Notes: a model not told the origin generated them from the letters alone. A stretch of DNA of 64,000 nucleotides from Lasioglossum baleicum (GCF_051020765.1 NC_134946.1:5631239-5695238); one strand, 5' to 3'. Positions 1 through 12,292 are shown, numbered from the stretch's first letter. A program made the numbers and translations.

Positions 1-300
1 TAATTTTATCTCATTTATAAGCTGTAGTACAATAAACTAATTTATTGTATTGCACGTATAAGCTGTAGTAATATAAATAGATTAATTTTATTTCGTGTAT
101 AAGCTGTAGTGATATAAACTAATTTATTGTATATCATGTATAAGAACTGTGGTAATATAAATTGATTAATTTTATTTCGTGTACAAGCTGTAATAATATA
201 AACTAATTTATGTATTTCATGTATAAGCTGTAGTAAGGTGAACCAATTTATTTTATACATAATAATGAAACAAATTAATGTATTTGATGTATGAACCATA
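1..300. repeat. AT-rich minisatellite, about 41-bp unit, six copies
   Basis: The phrase TATAAGCTGTAGTAATATAAA or a close variant recurs about six times at roughly 41-bp spacing. Successive units alternate between two tails, AACTAATTTATTG and ATTGATTAATTTTATTTCG, so the array looks like an 82-bp dimer that was tandemly amplified. Reading frames through it are low-complexity artefacts. Confidence 0.75.
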
Positions 301-3239
301 GTTAAATAAACCTAATCATTCATAAAGAAAATTGATTTCAGTAGACTGTTCACTTGGAAAGTTATAAATCTATGCGAAACTGATTTATTAGGTGGTCGAT
401 TAATTTTGCAATCTATACGTCATCATACTGTACGTCACAATTGGTACAACAAGCAAATAAAAACCCTTTCTATAGAAAACTATAATATGTTCACTGGTAG
501 AAAATGATATTGTCCTATAGAAACTGATAAAATTCTAAATCTTTTGATCCGTTTTATATTGATGGTATTACAGAGCGATTATAAAGTTCAATGAGAAGTG
601 ATATCTCTAAATAAAATTCACTTACGTTGTTGTATTTATTCGGCCGGTTCGGTCACTTAATCGCGTAGAGTTCGCCACAAATGAAACACGAGCACAAATG
701 AGACTCGCCGACTGCTATCCCCGTACTTATAACTTAACGTCTGTCCGCTGTGCTTGGAATTGGCCAATAAGGATTCACCGACACAGCACGGCATCCGGTG
801 AGTTCGAACATGTGCCAACGGATCCAAAGTCCGACTAGGCTAACTACGTTATCGGCTGACTCGAGACGTCTTGCGAGACCGTGTGGGAATCTACGAACCC
901 GCTGTCTTATCACAGCGATCCATAGATCCATACCGTAACGAGACAGATCGTACAGATTAAGCCCAGACGATTTTTACAGACTTCGCGCAAAAGTTAACTT
1001 TAAGGGGAACTCGGGAAAATCGATATTTGACGGAAGCTATCGATCTCGATAATTTTTTGTTATGTCATCGAAATATTAAATATAAATTCTATTAGCAATA
1101 AAATACGGAAATAAAGTTCCGCCAGAGGTTCGCGTGCTTTAGTATATGCACAAAGTAGAATTGATTGATCATGCTCAGACGCGTCAGACGATTCCTATGC
1201 AATAGCACGTGTATTCGCTGCATTTTCAAACTCGATTTTCTCGAAAACGAAGCGTCAAACAAAAAACTGTTATTCCTTCTTTTTTGACTTATTTTTGCAT
1301 GCAGAGTCACCCCTTGCCCGGTTGTACTACGATTTCGCAAACACCCTTTATAAAAAATATATAAATAAAGGATTATATATAAATAAAAGATGTTAGACAT
1401 ATAGAAATGTTTGTTCTCTATGTTATGCTGACTTATTACAATAAAGCATACAAATTACAATCGTATTACGTAAATTTTAGAAATCGTTATCAGATTCTGG
1501 AGTTTGACAATCTTGTCATATCACGCAAGTTATAGCAAGCAAATCGGTCGCACTTAAGGTTCTTTTGAATGTAGAAACTAAATTTCATTGCGCCAAGATT
1601 ATTAATAAATGTATTAAACCGAATACACCTGGACTATATGTACTCATTTCAAGCTCACACAGTGATTCCCATTAATATTCGGACATTCTTAAAAACACCA
1701 TAACTTTTTTGATATTGGAATATACGACTTGAAATTTTTGGAGAAGAAATTGGAAAAGAGAAATTTTGGAAAACAATTGGTTTTCTACGCAATGTGACAA
1801 AAATTTTTGAAAAAACTGCAAGTTGTCGGAATTGCAGAGAAAATATGTACTGAAAGTTGTATCCTTCTACTTTTTTATGTGGGCTTATATGGAAAATTTA
1901 GAAAACACGTTTCGTAGATCTGCATCAATTAAACATATTCTGAAAATTTCAAACGTTTAAACATGGTAAAAATTGCAGATTTTCACGATTTTCGGCCTCT
2001 AACTGCAATAAATCTTGAAAGGGGCAATTCCTGAGATCGTATAACTTATAAAATATTGGGAAACAATTGTAGAAAATTGTTGCGACTATACAGGCTGATC
2101 CAAAATCTCGCAATGGGTTCAGGAAGATTCTGTGGCTTAAATTAAGACCAAGATCAAAAATAATAAAATTGCGTGGAGGGGGCGGGGTCATTTTCGAGAA
2201 AAATGAATTCGAAAAACAGTCGAGTGCACTTGCACTTTACGGTGCACATGCACGTTACATGATTTTACATTGGGAGTGTGTAACGAGAATGCATCAGCTG
2301 CACTTTATCTCATTTCAGATACATTGTCTCCCCGCAAAAATGGCAGCCGTCTGCAGCGAAATCCGTAATACTGATAAGTACACTCTCCGACAAAAAAAGT
2401 AGCACACCTGACTTATTTAATGTTTTTGAAATTTGCACACTCTCTTACTACTTTGCACTAATTTGCACGTCACTCAATCATTGTTGCATTTTTCAAAAAT
2501 GTTTTACTGAGACTCAAGTTAATACAAAAACGAACGATGTGATAACCATTGTCAAGACGAATGCAACTGTACCATGATCGTGACGCGACTTTTATATAAT
2601 ACAATGGAATTAATACAATGGAACATATTACATTTAAAAATTAAACAAAATGGTTAACAAATGTTGTGATTACTTCAGGGCGTCGTGCAAATGAGTCTTG
2701 CCACCGAGCAACAACACTTTGCTGCTAGAGTCGTGTTTTTATCGCGAGGTTCGTGTTACCAAGCTGCTGAAAAAAAAAGAAGTGGAACGTTTCCGCACGG
2801 TCTTCCTCCAATAGCAGGCTGTGACGGCGATAAATAAAAAAATAACCGCCGATAATAGGCCCGGCGAATATCTTCTGAAATAATTGATTTATACGCAACG
2901 CAGCCTCGATAGCCCCATATAAGTTCTTGGCGCGACTGCTGCAACATCTTCCTCCGATTACATTGTTTGCAACATCTCACCGAATGAGAAAGTCTGCAGA
3001 TTATACATTCAATTTTGTACTTTGCGACGTGCATTTCGAAAACACGCGAAACAACTTCGAAAGACGCGCTTCGATACGAAACAGTTGGACAGTTTGAACT
3101 CTGCGGATATTCCTTGGACTCTTCCGAATAAGGTATTAAGCGACGAGTGCGGAAACATGTTTGAAGGATAGTTGGAGAGGACGTTTGAAATGTGTTGATC
3201 TCCGCAGATATTTTTCAATTTACGCCAAAGAGTCGGAAC
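301..3239. other. Intergenic DNA, no gene recognised
   Basis: No open frame here has a recognisable domain or a convincing exon structure on either strand. The stretch around 640-960 is more GC-balanced, but its 65-codon minus-strand frame matches nothing I know. Between about 1640 and 2130 there is a diverged relative of the foldback element at 5658-6159, sharing the phrases TTCTGAAAATTTCA, GTAAAAATTGCA and ATTTTCGGCC. Confidence 0.5.
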
Positions 3240-3490
3240 ACTGCGAGGTAAACGCCAGCCGCCCTCCTATCGACGTGTCATAGGTCACACCAACGAGATT
3301 CAGTCAGCATCCCCGGATCGCAGTCAGTGGCTGGTTCTCCTGCGAAAGCAAGGTTCTCCGACGATCCATCCAATCGATCCTTCCGCTGATCTCACCGCGC
3401 TGAACCCCGTACAACCGTCAACAACCCTGTGCAACCCTCCAAGCGCACAGGTAAACGTTCACTCTTCAACAAAAATACTACGAGCCGCAG
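3240..3490 (+). promoter_or_regulatory. Lsd-1 copy A: non-coding first exon and proximal promoter
   Basis: This block aligns with 12060-12292, at the same relative place upstream of the second perilipin gene. Shared features include the phrase CGTGTCATAGGTCA and a GCGAAAG motif followed by TCCGACRRTCCAT. Each block ends at a plausible splice donor, GTAAGC at 3491 in copy A and at 12293 in copy B; another donor, GTAAAC, lies at 3451. Both coding first exons are preceded by acceptors just before the ATG, so a spliced 5' UTR exon is expected. No TATA box is obvious and the start site is unresolved. Confidence 0.6.
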
Positions 3491-5239
3491 GTAAGCGGGG
3501 TCCATTTTGAAGTCGAAATCAAATTGGGAAAAATAAATATATATTTTTACGACTGTCTTTGGGCACCAAAAAGTTTGATCGGGTTGTCCCCAAAGTTCCC
3601 ACCAATGGCTGACTCTTTGGACTGATTTTGGAGTATAAAAATCGACATCTACTTACTCGGTTGCCGGCGATTGAATTAGCTGATCAGTTGCAAGAATGGT
3701 CCGCCGTTCGAGGGTTAAAAATCGAAGTCATTCCTGAATCTTCTATCGGAATAACACTGTATTAGTGAAATATCGGAGCGAGCCAGAAATAACATAGGCG
3801 TAGAACTTGCAGGAGTCTAAGGATTGAGGTGTATAGTCACAGTAGCGGGCTTAAAATAATTTTTTCAGTACGAAAAAATAATTTAATATAACAAGAGAAT
3901 TGAAGCACTGTTTACGACATTTCTTAAAGTATCTGACAAATTATTTTCACACCTTCTCCATTGAAAATGGAGGCGCTAACCGCTTATCTAATACGTTTTC
4001 TGACACCTAGAACAAAAGAACTTCTCTAGGCACTTCAACGAGTTGTAACGCCGCCATTTTGGTTTGAAAAAAATTTGTTTAACTAGCCAAAGATATGTTT
4101 GAAAAGTTCATCTCAATTTTATATTAAATTATGTTTCTGTACTGGGAAAAAAATGGATTAATTTATTGCTGTTGTCAGGCCCGTTACCGTGGCCATATCG
4201 CTTAATGTGCATAATGCAAATTCAATCTAAATGTCGTGTAAAGGGAAGTAATAAAAACGTTAACGAACACATCATGTTGTTTACATATGTTCGTGATATT
4301 TAACAATATTCAACATACACATTGCGAAAGAAACTTTTGAGATAACCTAATATTTTACGAGGAATACCGATTTCATTTTTCCCGCACTTCCGGTGCCAAG
4401 TGATTGTCTTCGAACGCACTCACGATTTAGGAACACTGTCGGTGATTCGAACGAAAAAATACAGAACACTGTTGCGGATTTTTCAATCGCCGTGACCTTT
4501 CGACCAATGTATCTGGCCGCGAAGTTTGACGCAGGCGAGCCGAGGGAAAAATGATAGTGATACGGGCGTCGACTGTACACCATATTAACTATCGTGGACC
4601 GTGATATAGCCAGTCACGAAAATGTTACGCACATTTTTATCTCGGTTCGCATCTCTTCCCTTTCGCCTTTTTAGACTGCTATGAAAATTATTCCACCTTA
4701 AATGCCTCTTCGAGTGATAATACCGACAGGATGTCCCAAAAATGTACCAATGTACTTAAATAAATTTATTCTGATTTAATACTCACAAGACAGCGTAAAA
4801 ATAAATTACTTTTATCTCCCTTCTGCTGAGATTACAATGTTACGTATTCATCTTGTTAATTCCCTGCTTTGACTCGATTCTTTCGATCGACGAACGTGTG
4901 TGCATGGTGTTTAGAAATTTTCGAACTGTGAACGTCAATTTTTGCAGACATTATGAGTCGTAATAGTGCTGACCAATTAGAATTTGTTCTACCGAATCGA
5001 TAATTCATTCGTCAATGTCATTGTAAAGAAAGAGAGTAATAGTGTAGCGTTATCGTTTGTAATTAGTCATCAAGCGGGCATAGAACAGTTGATCTAAAAA
5101 TAATGTGGCTACTATCGACACAGGTTATCAAGGGTTCGAACGATTAATCAAATTAAAATCAAATTAACTAACGCGATAATTATATGTGAAAAAATAATGG
5201 CTGAATCAAAAGGTAGTACAATTTTGAACAATGCACAAA

Positions 5240-5530
5240 AATCACTTTGGAATAATTCTTCTGAACAGTTCCAAGTGCTACCACTCCACTCCATGACTCC
5301 CACTACCAGTCTGCCGGTTCCCCCACTACAAGTGTACCGCCCCCCCCCCTCCAACAACTATTTCATATTTCAATATTGAAATATGAAATTGAATTTCTCC
5401 TTTATGTATTGGGTTGGCAAATGAGTTCGTTCGGTTTTTTAGAATGGAATAAATCACAAAAACCGAATGAACTTATTTGCCAACCCAATATATACACTCC
5501 TAATCTCCCCACTCCTCCTACACTCTAATA
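5240..5530. mobile_element. Copy of a GC-rich MITE family, interrupted by a mariner MITE
   Basis: The block with CACGACTCCCACTACCAG, CCGGTTCCCCCACT and CACTCCTAATCTCCCCAC matches 13478-13700 and 47348-47586. A shorter inverted fragment lies at 40965-41100. In this copy the centre is replaced by an AT-rich palindrome and by the 80-bp element at 5409-5488, so it is a nested insertion. Confidence 0.6.
5409..5488. mobile_element. 80-bp mariner-type palindromic MITE with TA duplication
   Basis: The element begins TTGGGTTGGCAAATGAGTTC and ends with the near-perfect reverse complement, so it is almost a complete palindrome of two terminal inverted repeats with a short AT loop. TA dinucleotides flank both ends (5407-5408 and 5489-5490), as for Tc1/mariner insertions. 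The TTGGGTTGGCAA terminus is typical of insect mariners. No transposase is present. Confidence 0.85.
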
Positions 5531-5657
5531 ATATTAATGATATTCTATAATCCATATTACAAAACGAAAAATTTGTGAAAAAAATTAACTGTTGTTAATT
5601 AAATTATTATGATTGTGTTCCAAACGAATAAAAGATATATTGTATATATCACAGATA

Positions 5658-6159
5658 CAGTTAGGAGCATACTGATCACACACACTTTAAATCAGAATAA
5701 CTTTTTTATGACTGGACCAAACTACTTCAATTTCTCTGTAAGGCTAGAAGAATTAGTTTAGTAAGTGACGTCTAAACAATATGTGAAAAAAATGCATTTG
5801 GCCGGAATTGTGAAAAACAATAGTAAAAATTGATTTTTACAACTACTCTTGCTGGAGGGGCCAATAACGAAAATTTAAAAGATGTGTTTGGTTAACTCGT
5901 GTAAATTATATACGTTCTGAAAATTTCATTGAAATTAGTTAATTGGTTTACGAGTTATAAACGATTAAAAGTGGTAAAAATTGCAATTTTTCATGATTCT
6001 CAGCGTTTTTACCACTTTTGATCGTTTATGACTCGTAAACCAGTTTCAATAAAAATTCAGAACGTATATAGTTTATACGAGTTCAGCGAACACATCATTT
6101 AAATCTTCGTCATTATTATTCTGATTTAAAGTATGTGTGATCAGTTATGCTCCTAACTG
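5658..6159. mobile_element. 502-bp foldback MITE, TIR CAGTTAGGAGCATA, copy 1
   Basis: The left end CAGTTAGGAGCATACTGATC is mirrored by TATGCTCCTAACTG at the right, and the inverted complementarity continues inwards through the ATCAGAATAA blocks. TA flanks both ends. Related copies lie at 6985-7426 and 12461-13010, with a diverged relative near 1640-2130. It sits in the 5' UTR intron of Lsd-1 copy A and encodes no protein. Confidence 0.8.
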
Positions 6160-6172
6160 TATATTGTATGTA

Positions 6173-6423
6173 CACTACTGTTCAAAAGAAAGAAGCACCC
6201 GGCCATATTTAATAGAAAAGCGTAAAAAATAAAATAAGAACACAGTAAGTTTTGAAAAAGGATTCCCCTGTTTAATTGAATAGTTCTGAGAATTTACATA
6301 TATGTGTTATTGCGGATTATCTAATTTAAACAATCATTGTACAATGCAATTTCTGCATAAAGATATTGTTTGTCATTATATTTTATAATTATACTGGGTG
6401 CTTCTTTCTTTTGCACAGTAGTG
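6173..6423. mobile_element. 251-bp Tc1-type MITE beside Lsd-1 copy A exon 1
   Basis: Terminal inverted repeats CACTACTGTTCAAAAGAAAG (left) and the complement of CACTACTGTGCAAAAGAAAG (right), with TA target duplications at 6171-6172 and 6424-6425. The CACTACTGTTCAAAAG terminus is Tc1-like. The element ends only about 20 nt upstream of the acceptor that precedes the start codon, so it borders the polypyrimidine tract of that intron. Confidence 0.85.
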
Positions 6424-6460
6424 TACTTATATTGAACTTTTTTCAGCAAGGATTCTGCAA

Positions 6461-9400
6461 ATGGCGCCATCAACTGTGTATCAGTTTCACCCTGATTTAC
6501 CGCACGTTGAGTCGATCAGCAGAATACTAAAGCTGCCCATTGTGGAGGACGGCACACAGATTGCCGGCAATGTGTACAACAGATTAAAGGTAAGATCTTG
6601 CCATACACTTTGTTTGCACAGTTCGATCTTTCTGCAAACAGCACCGCTTTCCCTCACCTTTCACTCGCTGATCACTGCGGAGACATTTTTACATTTTCGA
6701 CGCTGTCAACACACAGATAGTGGCTGCTAAAAGTAACTGTAAAGTGACTGCTATGTGTTGCCTTCTAAAAACAACAAGTATAAACTTGCTTAAATCTTGC
6801 GGGATTTTTACAATAATATACAGTTACGAGCTTAACTGATCACTAAACTGCGGATTTTATTTAAGATTTAAGGCCACCAGTGTATTATAGTTTCACCTTA
6901 ACAAGATAATCAAAAGAAGAATGAAATTTTTATTTGGCTCCTGTGTCTTGCAATCAAACCAAACATATTTTGCATAAAGATCCGCAGTCTACTGATCACA
7001 CACACTGCAAATCCAAATAACTTTTTTATGAATGGACCAAGCTTCTTTTAATAGTTGTGTTCTTTCTTTGAATTGTGAAAAACAATAGTAACAATATATT
7101 TTAGCAACTTTTTCAGCTGGGCCAATACCGAAAATTTAAACGATGTGTTCGGTCAACTCGTATAAATTATATACGTTCTGAAAATTTCATTGAAATTGGT
7201 TAATTGGTTTACGAATTATAAACTATCAAAAGTAGTAAAAACTGCAATTTTTCAAGATTTTCGGCCTTTTTACCACTTTTGATCTTTTCTCAATATTTAT
7301 TTTTTTTTTAGATGTCATTTACTAAACTAATTATTTTAGCCTTACAGAGAAATTTAAGTCGCTTGGTCCATTCATAAAAAAGTTATTCTTATTTACAGTG
7401 TGCGTAGTCAGTTATGCTCCTAACTGTATACTTGAATTCTTGATTTCTTCAAGGAAATCGATTTCCCTCGTAGACTAAATAAAAATAATATTTTATCACT
7501 ACTTGTGCACCAATGGTATTAGCTTACAGAAGCGAACTACTTATTCATTCCAATCGATACACTTTAAATTAACTCCTTGACGTATTTTGACGAGACAGAC
7601 TCGTGATGAAGGTTTCTAACAAAGTCTAACAAATATGAATGTTACGCGTTTCATTTTAGATGAAATAAAATTTGATACGTTTGTAATCAATATTTAAGTA
7701 TTAAAATAAATGTAGCCATAGAAGAAATATAAATTTTCTCTTCTATGACATTTTTCGGGATAAAGACGTTGGCAAGGAGTTAAAATAATAACCTCACTAA
7801 TTAGTTTCCTTCTCCATGCACAACTACCATTGCAAAAACGACAATAATCTTAATATGACGCTTTCGACAATTTCTCCAAGAAAATCGGTTTCCCTCGTAG
7901 AATGAATAATTTTGGATCCAGTTGCATTAGTGTCTCGAAATATCCGTAACCTCATCCATAGCTGACGAGATAGGAAATCAAATTGAAGAAAGTTAATCGG
8001 TCAATCGCGAACTTGAACGTCTCGCGTGCGCCGATTTAGCCCTCGCCACATATTTCTCCCACATTAGCGCGCTTGGATCCGAACAAATGCTCCTGTCGGT
8101 GTCCGAAATTCCGCCGAAAATTCACTTCCGCTATTTCTAATCCAATTCAGCGTTCGAACTCTTTGATGAACTGGGGTTTCGGCACGGCCGAACGATCATT
8201 GATGGTGGCGACGACGCTGGCGACACCGGCGATCAACGTTTTCAACGGTCCAATTTCGGCGATCGACAACTTGCTATGCAAAGGCATCGACGTGGTCGAA
8301 GAGAAGGTGCCTGCGGTGAATCTTCCCCCCAGCCAAGTAAGTTTGCGAACGAGTGCATCGCGCGCTTTTGCGTGCGTTTAGTCAAACTCCTGGGAAACGA
8401 GCGACCGCTCGAACGCGCAAAACAATTATCAACTATTTCCTCAGCGCGGAAAGAACCAGATTTTGTAGAATTTAAATACATTTTCGCGGGGAGTACTTCT
8501 ACCCGTTCACGCCCGCTGGATGAAATTGGTATGCTGCATAGAAACGAACGGTCGACGGTCACTCGTTTCTCAATAGCCAGACTGCTTCACGCTCGCGGCG
8601 GGGAATTTTAATTTTGCGTCTCGTTAAGATGTACAGCAGCGCGAAGGATTACATGGCCGGCAAAATCAAGCCCGTTCTAACGCGGGCCGAAAGCATGACG
8701 CAGATAGGATCCGTTGTTGCGAACGCCACGGCCGAGAGATTGAACGACGCGTTGACCAATGTGGAGAAACGTATGGATTATTATTTACCTGACGATCCTT
8801 CTAATAAAGTTGATAGTAAGTGATTTCAGTATGAAGCTAACCTCGATTCACCGAATGTCCGTTGAACTTGTTCACAAACTTATTTCAATGTGACTTCTTC
8901 ATGACCTTCATTTGACCTTGTAGTATTCTAATGAACTCTAATGTTTGTTTTAAATTATCGGTTTGTAATGAATATGTTTGTTATGTTGTAGTACAAAGCG
9001 TGAACAATAGTCATGCTTTCATAAGCTAATTTATTTGAAGATTAGCTGACCGACAAGTGGACCTGTTCGTATTTACAAATGTTACAATAAACTAATTTTT
9101 CCAGCTGTTGACGCGACCACGGGCGTAAACAATACAACGCTGACTATTATTTTAAGCGACAGGTGTATCAGGAAACTTTTCAAAGTGCTGGTACATATGG
9201 GGAAGAAGTTCGAAGCTATTATAAAACTGGTAAACATCAAAAAACATCTCTCTCTCTCCACTTTAATTAATTTCTTAATAACACATTAATAACATTCATT
9301 GATTTAATCGTCGATTTGAAAAATACCGGTATTTATTTCGGTTTCGGTACTGACTCTGCCCGGGCCCCAAGCAAAATGGGACCCTGAACACAAACCAAGA

Positions 9401-10683
9401 TCCAAATTCTACGTTTTTCTCATAAAGCTATTTAGTTGGGGTTAGAGGTCCCGAAATTCTACTTTGTCCAAGGTCCCAACTGGTTATAACGCGCTACTGT
9501 GTACCCCCACTGTATCTGTTCGATCGAAGCTCCCCTAAACGAAGGGAGAAATTGAGAAAGTCGATGTTTTGCAGATACTAACGGACCCGGAGAAGGCGTT
9601 GCAGAAGCTTTTCGACTGGGAGAGAAAGATGATGTTCCCGGGAGACCTGGTCAAAGCGGACACAGCGGCGCAGTCGTTCGTGCTGCTTGTGAACGACGCA
9701 AGAGTATACGCCAGCCATAGATCGAAGGAGATCGTCGACACAATGTTCATGTTCCCAGTGTTCATCTACGCTAAGATCCACCCGGTGATCCTTCAATCGA
9801 AACGTATCATCTTGATCGTGAAAACCCTCCTAGACCGCATCTCCGTTTATTCATCGCGTTTGGTTAACACCACGACATGGAAGATCCACGATGTTCTCCG
9901 CATTTGGATTAGCCGATTCTTGGAAATTATCGTATTCTTGACGTACATTTGTCCGAGAGGTCTGATGAACCTTCTTCACGTTCCATACGAAGTGAATCCG
10001 AACAAGGATCCCGAGATCATCAGAATAACGAAGGATCTCAAAACGAAGATGAACGAACGGCTGGTACGTGGACGTTAATCTATTCACACCATTAATGATC
10101 GCTTCGCCACCTAACCTATTGCCATAACCACTGTCCACCTTCTGCGAGCACGTAATGTCTCGATATACAGAATCTTCGTGCTATTACCAGCCAGCGATTT
10201 CCTTGACACCAGGCACGACACACCTTGGATGATACTCGTTTAATCCACGATCAAGTAGAACCTCGACTATCCGAACGGTGATGTCGGGAGTAGAATTCCC
10301 AAGCTTCAAAATGAGCCTACATAGAATATCCTCCGACTTCTCTCCGCGAAGTTACAACGGTTCAAATTCCTCAAGTTCGGATAATCGAGACTCCACTGTA
10401 TCGTGCATTACACGAGTAAATGCGGTTCGAATTGCGTCGTGTTTGGTATCATTTTAATCGGAAAAGAGTCGCGGATATCTTGGTGAAGATTTCGTGAAAA
10501 ACTAATTCACTACAGAACAAATTTTCTTTCCACTTTTCTTCAGCAGATAGGCTGATGTCGTTTATCAAATGCTAATTATTGGTGGTTCTTTTGCAGAAAT
10601 TGTGTACGGTGAAACTAGTCGGAGAACGGTATATTCGCAAACAAATGCAAGGACCGCATCATCAACAGAATGGCATCGAGTAA
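6461..10683 (+). CDS. Lsd-1: Perilipin (lipid storage droplet protein 1), copy A, diverged paralogue
   Basis: Lipid-droplet coat protein. In insects Lsd-1/PLIN1 sits on fat-body droplets and gates lipase access under adipokinetic hormone signalling (family knowledge). Six coding exons: 6461-6589, 8151-8336, 8629-8815, 9105-9229, 9575-10063 and 10597-10683. All have GT-AG borders and consistent phases, giving 400 codons. The N-terminal PAT domain is clear: LPHVESISRILKLPIVEDG in exon 1, SLMNWGFGTAE and LLCKGIDVVEEKVPAV in exon 2, KPVLTRAESMTQIGSVVAN in exon 3. Exon 4 is 11 residues shorter than in copy B and lacks the basic SRKL..LT.RTIAE-type segment. Exon 5 is 40 residues longer than in copy B, unusually hydrophobic, and retains only an ILTDPEKALQK start. 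The ATG follows a likely 5' UTR acceptor at about 6446. No frameshift or stop was seen, so I treat it as a functional but diverged tandem duplicate. Confidence 0.9.
6985..7426. mobile_element. Foldback MITE copy 2, inside Lsd-1 copy A intron 1
   Basis: Same family as 5658-6159. The right end TATGCTCCTAACTG is intact and followed by TA. The left end has decayed to a CAGT-CTACTGATCACACAC-like sequence. The interior carries the shared GGTAAAAATTGCA-like and TTTTCGGCC blocks. It is intronic and absent from the equivalent intron of copy B. Confidence 0.7.
9335..9505. mobile_element. Truncated hAT-type MITE in Lsd-1 copy A intron 4
   Basis: Closely matches the complete element at 20297-20483, sharing GGCCCCAAGCAAAATRGG, ACACAAACCAAGATCC and TTATAACGCGCYACTG. 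The left terminus is degraded, so no target duplication can be read. Confidence 0.7.
10190..10475. mobile_element. Inverted-repeat element with pogo-like inner ends, Lsd-1 copy A intron 5
   Basis: Outer arms at about 10190-10250 and 10410-10475 are diverged inverted copies of each other, around an ACCAAACACGAC-type motif. The inner ends read GAACCTCGACTATCCGAAC and TTCGGATAATCGAGACTCCACTGTA-like, which resemble pogo/Tigger termini. In copy B intron 5 only a left arm remains (17881-17975), with the same flank TTTAATCCACGA. The insertion therefore predates the gene duplication or was copied between paralogues. Confidence 0.6.
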
Positions 10684-11290
10684 TGATGTCATAAGCAATG
10701 GATACTTTATGCTAACTGTTGCTTTCGTTGACGACGCCAGTGACAATTCGAAGAAACGCCGGCGATTGCGAACGTTTAATATACTTTTGTACCCTTTCTG
10801 CTCAATAAGTGAGCGATGCTTTGCATCGCTAACAAGCTATATATGTAAGAATTAGAAATAAGAACCTGTGGTGATAAGGATGCGACACGACGCAGTCCTC
10901 TCCACTTTCTATTTCATATAATTAAATTTATGAACGAACTCATTTATATTAGTTTTTGTTCGAGCTTGATGGCCGTTAACCTCTGTTAATAATTGTGGAC
11001 AGTGACGAATCAGAAATCGAAATAGTATAGAGGATGTAAAGGCTTCTACAATTAAGTATGTGTTAGAAATAATTGATTTGCGCCAAGAAACTCGACAACG
11101 GGAAGTCAACAGTCGCGATACTATCGGGAGAAGTCAGCGACAGTTGTTGAGTGGTTCGTTGTATGGTACATCGCATTCCCAATTAGATATTAATAAGTAA
11201 AGACAATTACATACTGTAGATGTGATTAGTTTCTTACGTGCCTGGATATATAATAATTACACAATAAACGCAATGTGTCTGAAATGGAAA
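10684..11290 (+). other. Lsd-1 copy A: 3' UTR and poly(A) region
   Basis: The start of this block aligns with the post-stop region of copy B around TTTTGTACCC and GCTCAATWAG. The phrase AATAAACGCAATGTGTCTG at 11263 matches AATAAACACATTTTATCTGG at 19133, and a CTTTGACCTCTCTC-CCGCCATTT block follows in both. This places a shared poly(A) signal at 11263-11268. The true cleavage site is not known. Confidence 0.55.
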
Positions 11291-12059
11291 TACTCCTTTG
11301 ACCTCTCTCATCCGCCATTTCGATCGATTGTATGCATAATAACAAAGCGTAATGAGAGGAAAATTTACGTTCCGCGACAAGTGTCCGATTACACCCGGTG
11401 TGTGTTTATTGCTCGTAAATTAACAATGTTGACAAAACGACAATCTTTAACAATAAATTCGCGCGTCAGATAAGCAAAGTGCCGTTTACACTTGCAATGT
11501 CCATTAGTTGCAGAAAGAAGTGTCTTTATTAAAAATCAACCAACATTCAATTAAATGAGATAGTGATTAACTACTTATAGTCAGAGTTGGACAAAAATTT
11601 TATTTAAATAAACATTTCGAATAACGTGAGTGTTTTCCAAACCCACTTTATTCAAAATTTTTGCCCCTCTCTGCTTATAGTTTCGCGAATTGAGAATTTG
11701 AAAATTTTCGTTTTAAATAAACCAAAGATAAACAAATACAAATCCAATAGAGATCAGCTAATTCCAGATCAACCTTAAATGGAAACATTATTTTCATTTT
11801 GGACACAGAAGAAAATACTCATTTTCAAAATGGTAAATGCAATTCCGAACAAGATAGTCAGTACATACCAGGAATGACATTTTGTCATTGAAAAAATAAA
11901 TAAAGATTAATAAATATCGTTAATAATATTGACAGTGTTCTGTACCGACCGTCACCGAGCAATAATACCGGCGAATTTTTCTAGACAGTTTTATCGACAA
12001 CATTGGGCCAGGGGAGAAAGCAATGCTGCGAAAAATCTTGTTCCGCGAACCATCATGGC
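11291..12059. other. Spacer between the two Lsd-1 genes
   Basis: AT-rich DNA with no recognisable exon or complete repeat. Its first 90 bp match downstream DNA of copy B (19155-19250), so the duplicated unit extends a little past the poly(A) signal. Confidence 0.4.
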
Positions 12060-12292
12060 CGCAGGAGCTCTATCGGCGTGTCATAGGTCATGCCGATGAG
12101 ATACTGTTTCATACTCCCGACATGCAGCCGGCTACCAGTTCTTTTGCGAAAGTCGATCGTATCCGACAGTCCATAAACTGGTGCATTTCGCTGCTTTCCG
12201 AGGATTTCGCCGTGTTAGAGTCACCTTCCTATACGACTACCCGTACGACTACCCACGCGTCCAAGCGTTCAATCATCTACAGGAACACTGCG
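12060..12292 (+). promoter_or_regulatory. Lsd-1 copy B: non-coding first exon and proximal promoter
   Basis: Counterpart of 3240-3490, aligned through CTCTATCGGCGTGTCATAGG and the GCGAAAGTCGATC region. It ends at the donor CG/GTAAGCGAG at 12292/12293. A 104-codon frame overlaps it (12023-12337), but it runs through the donor and its protein is unlike anything known, so I read this as 5' UTR. The start site is unresolved. Confidence 0.55.

Larger units (their letters stand above)
3491..6445 (+). other. Lsd-1 copy A: 5' UTR intron, repeat-rich
   Basis: Inferred intron between the non-coding first exon and the coding first exon. It ends at the acceptor TTTTTTCAG about 15 nt before the start codon. 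Its last 1.2 kb is packed with MITEs, listed separately at 5240-5530, 5409-5488, 5658-6159 and 6173-6423. Between 3491 and 5240 I see no coding exon. Confidence 0.5.

Noticed and set aside
8242..8611. Overlapping frames of 106-111 codons on both strands, with matching ones at 16046-16406
   Set aside because: They cover perilipin exon 2 and intron 2 in wrong frames. Their similarity between copies only reflects the near-identical intron.
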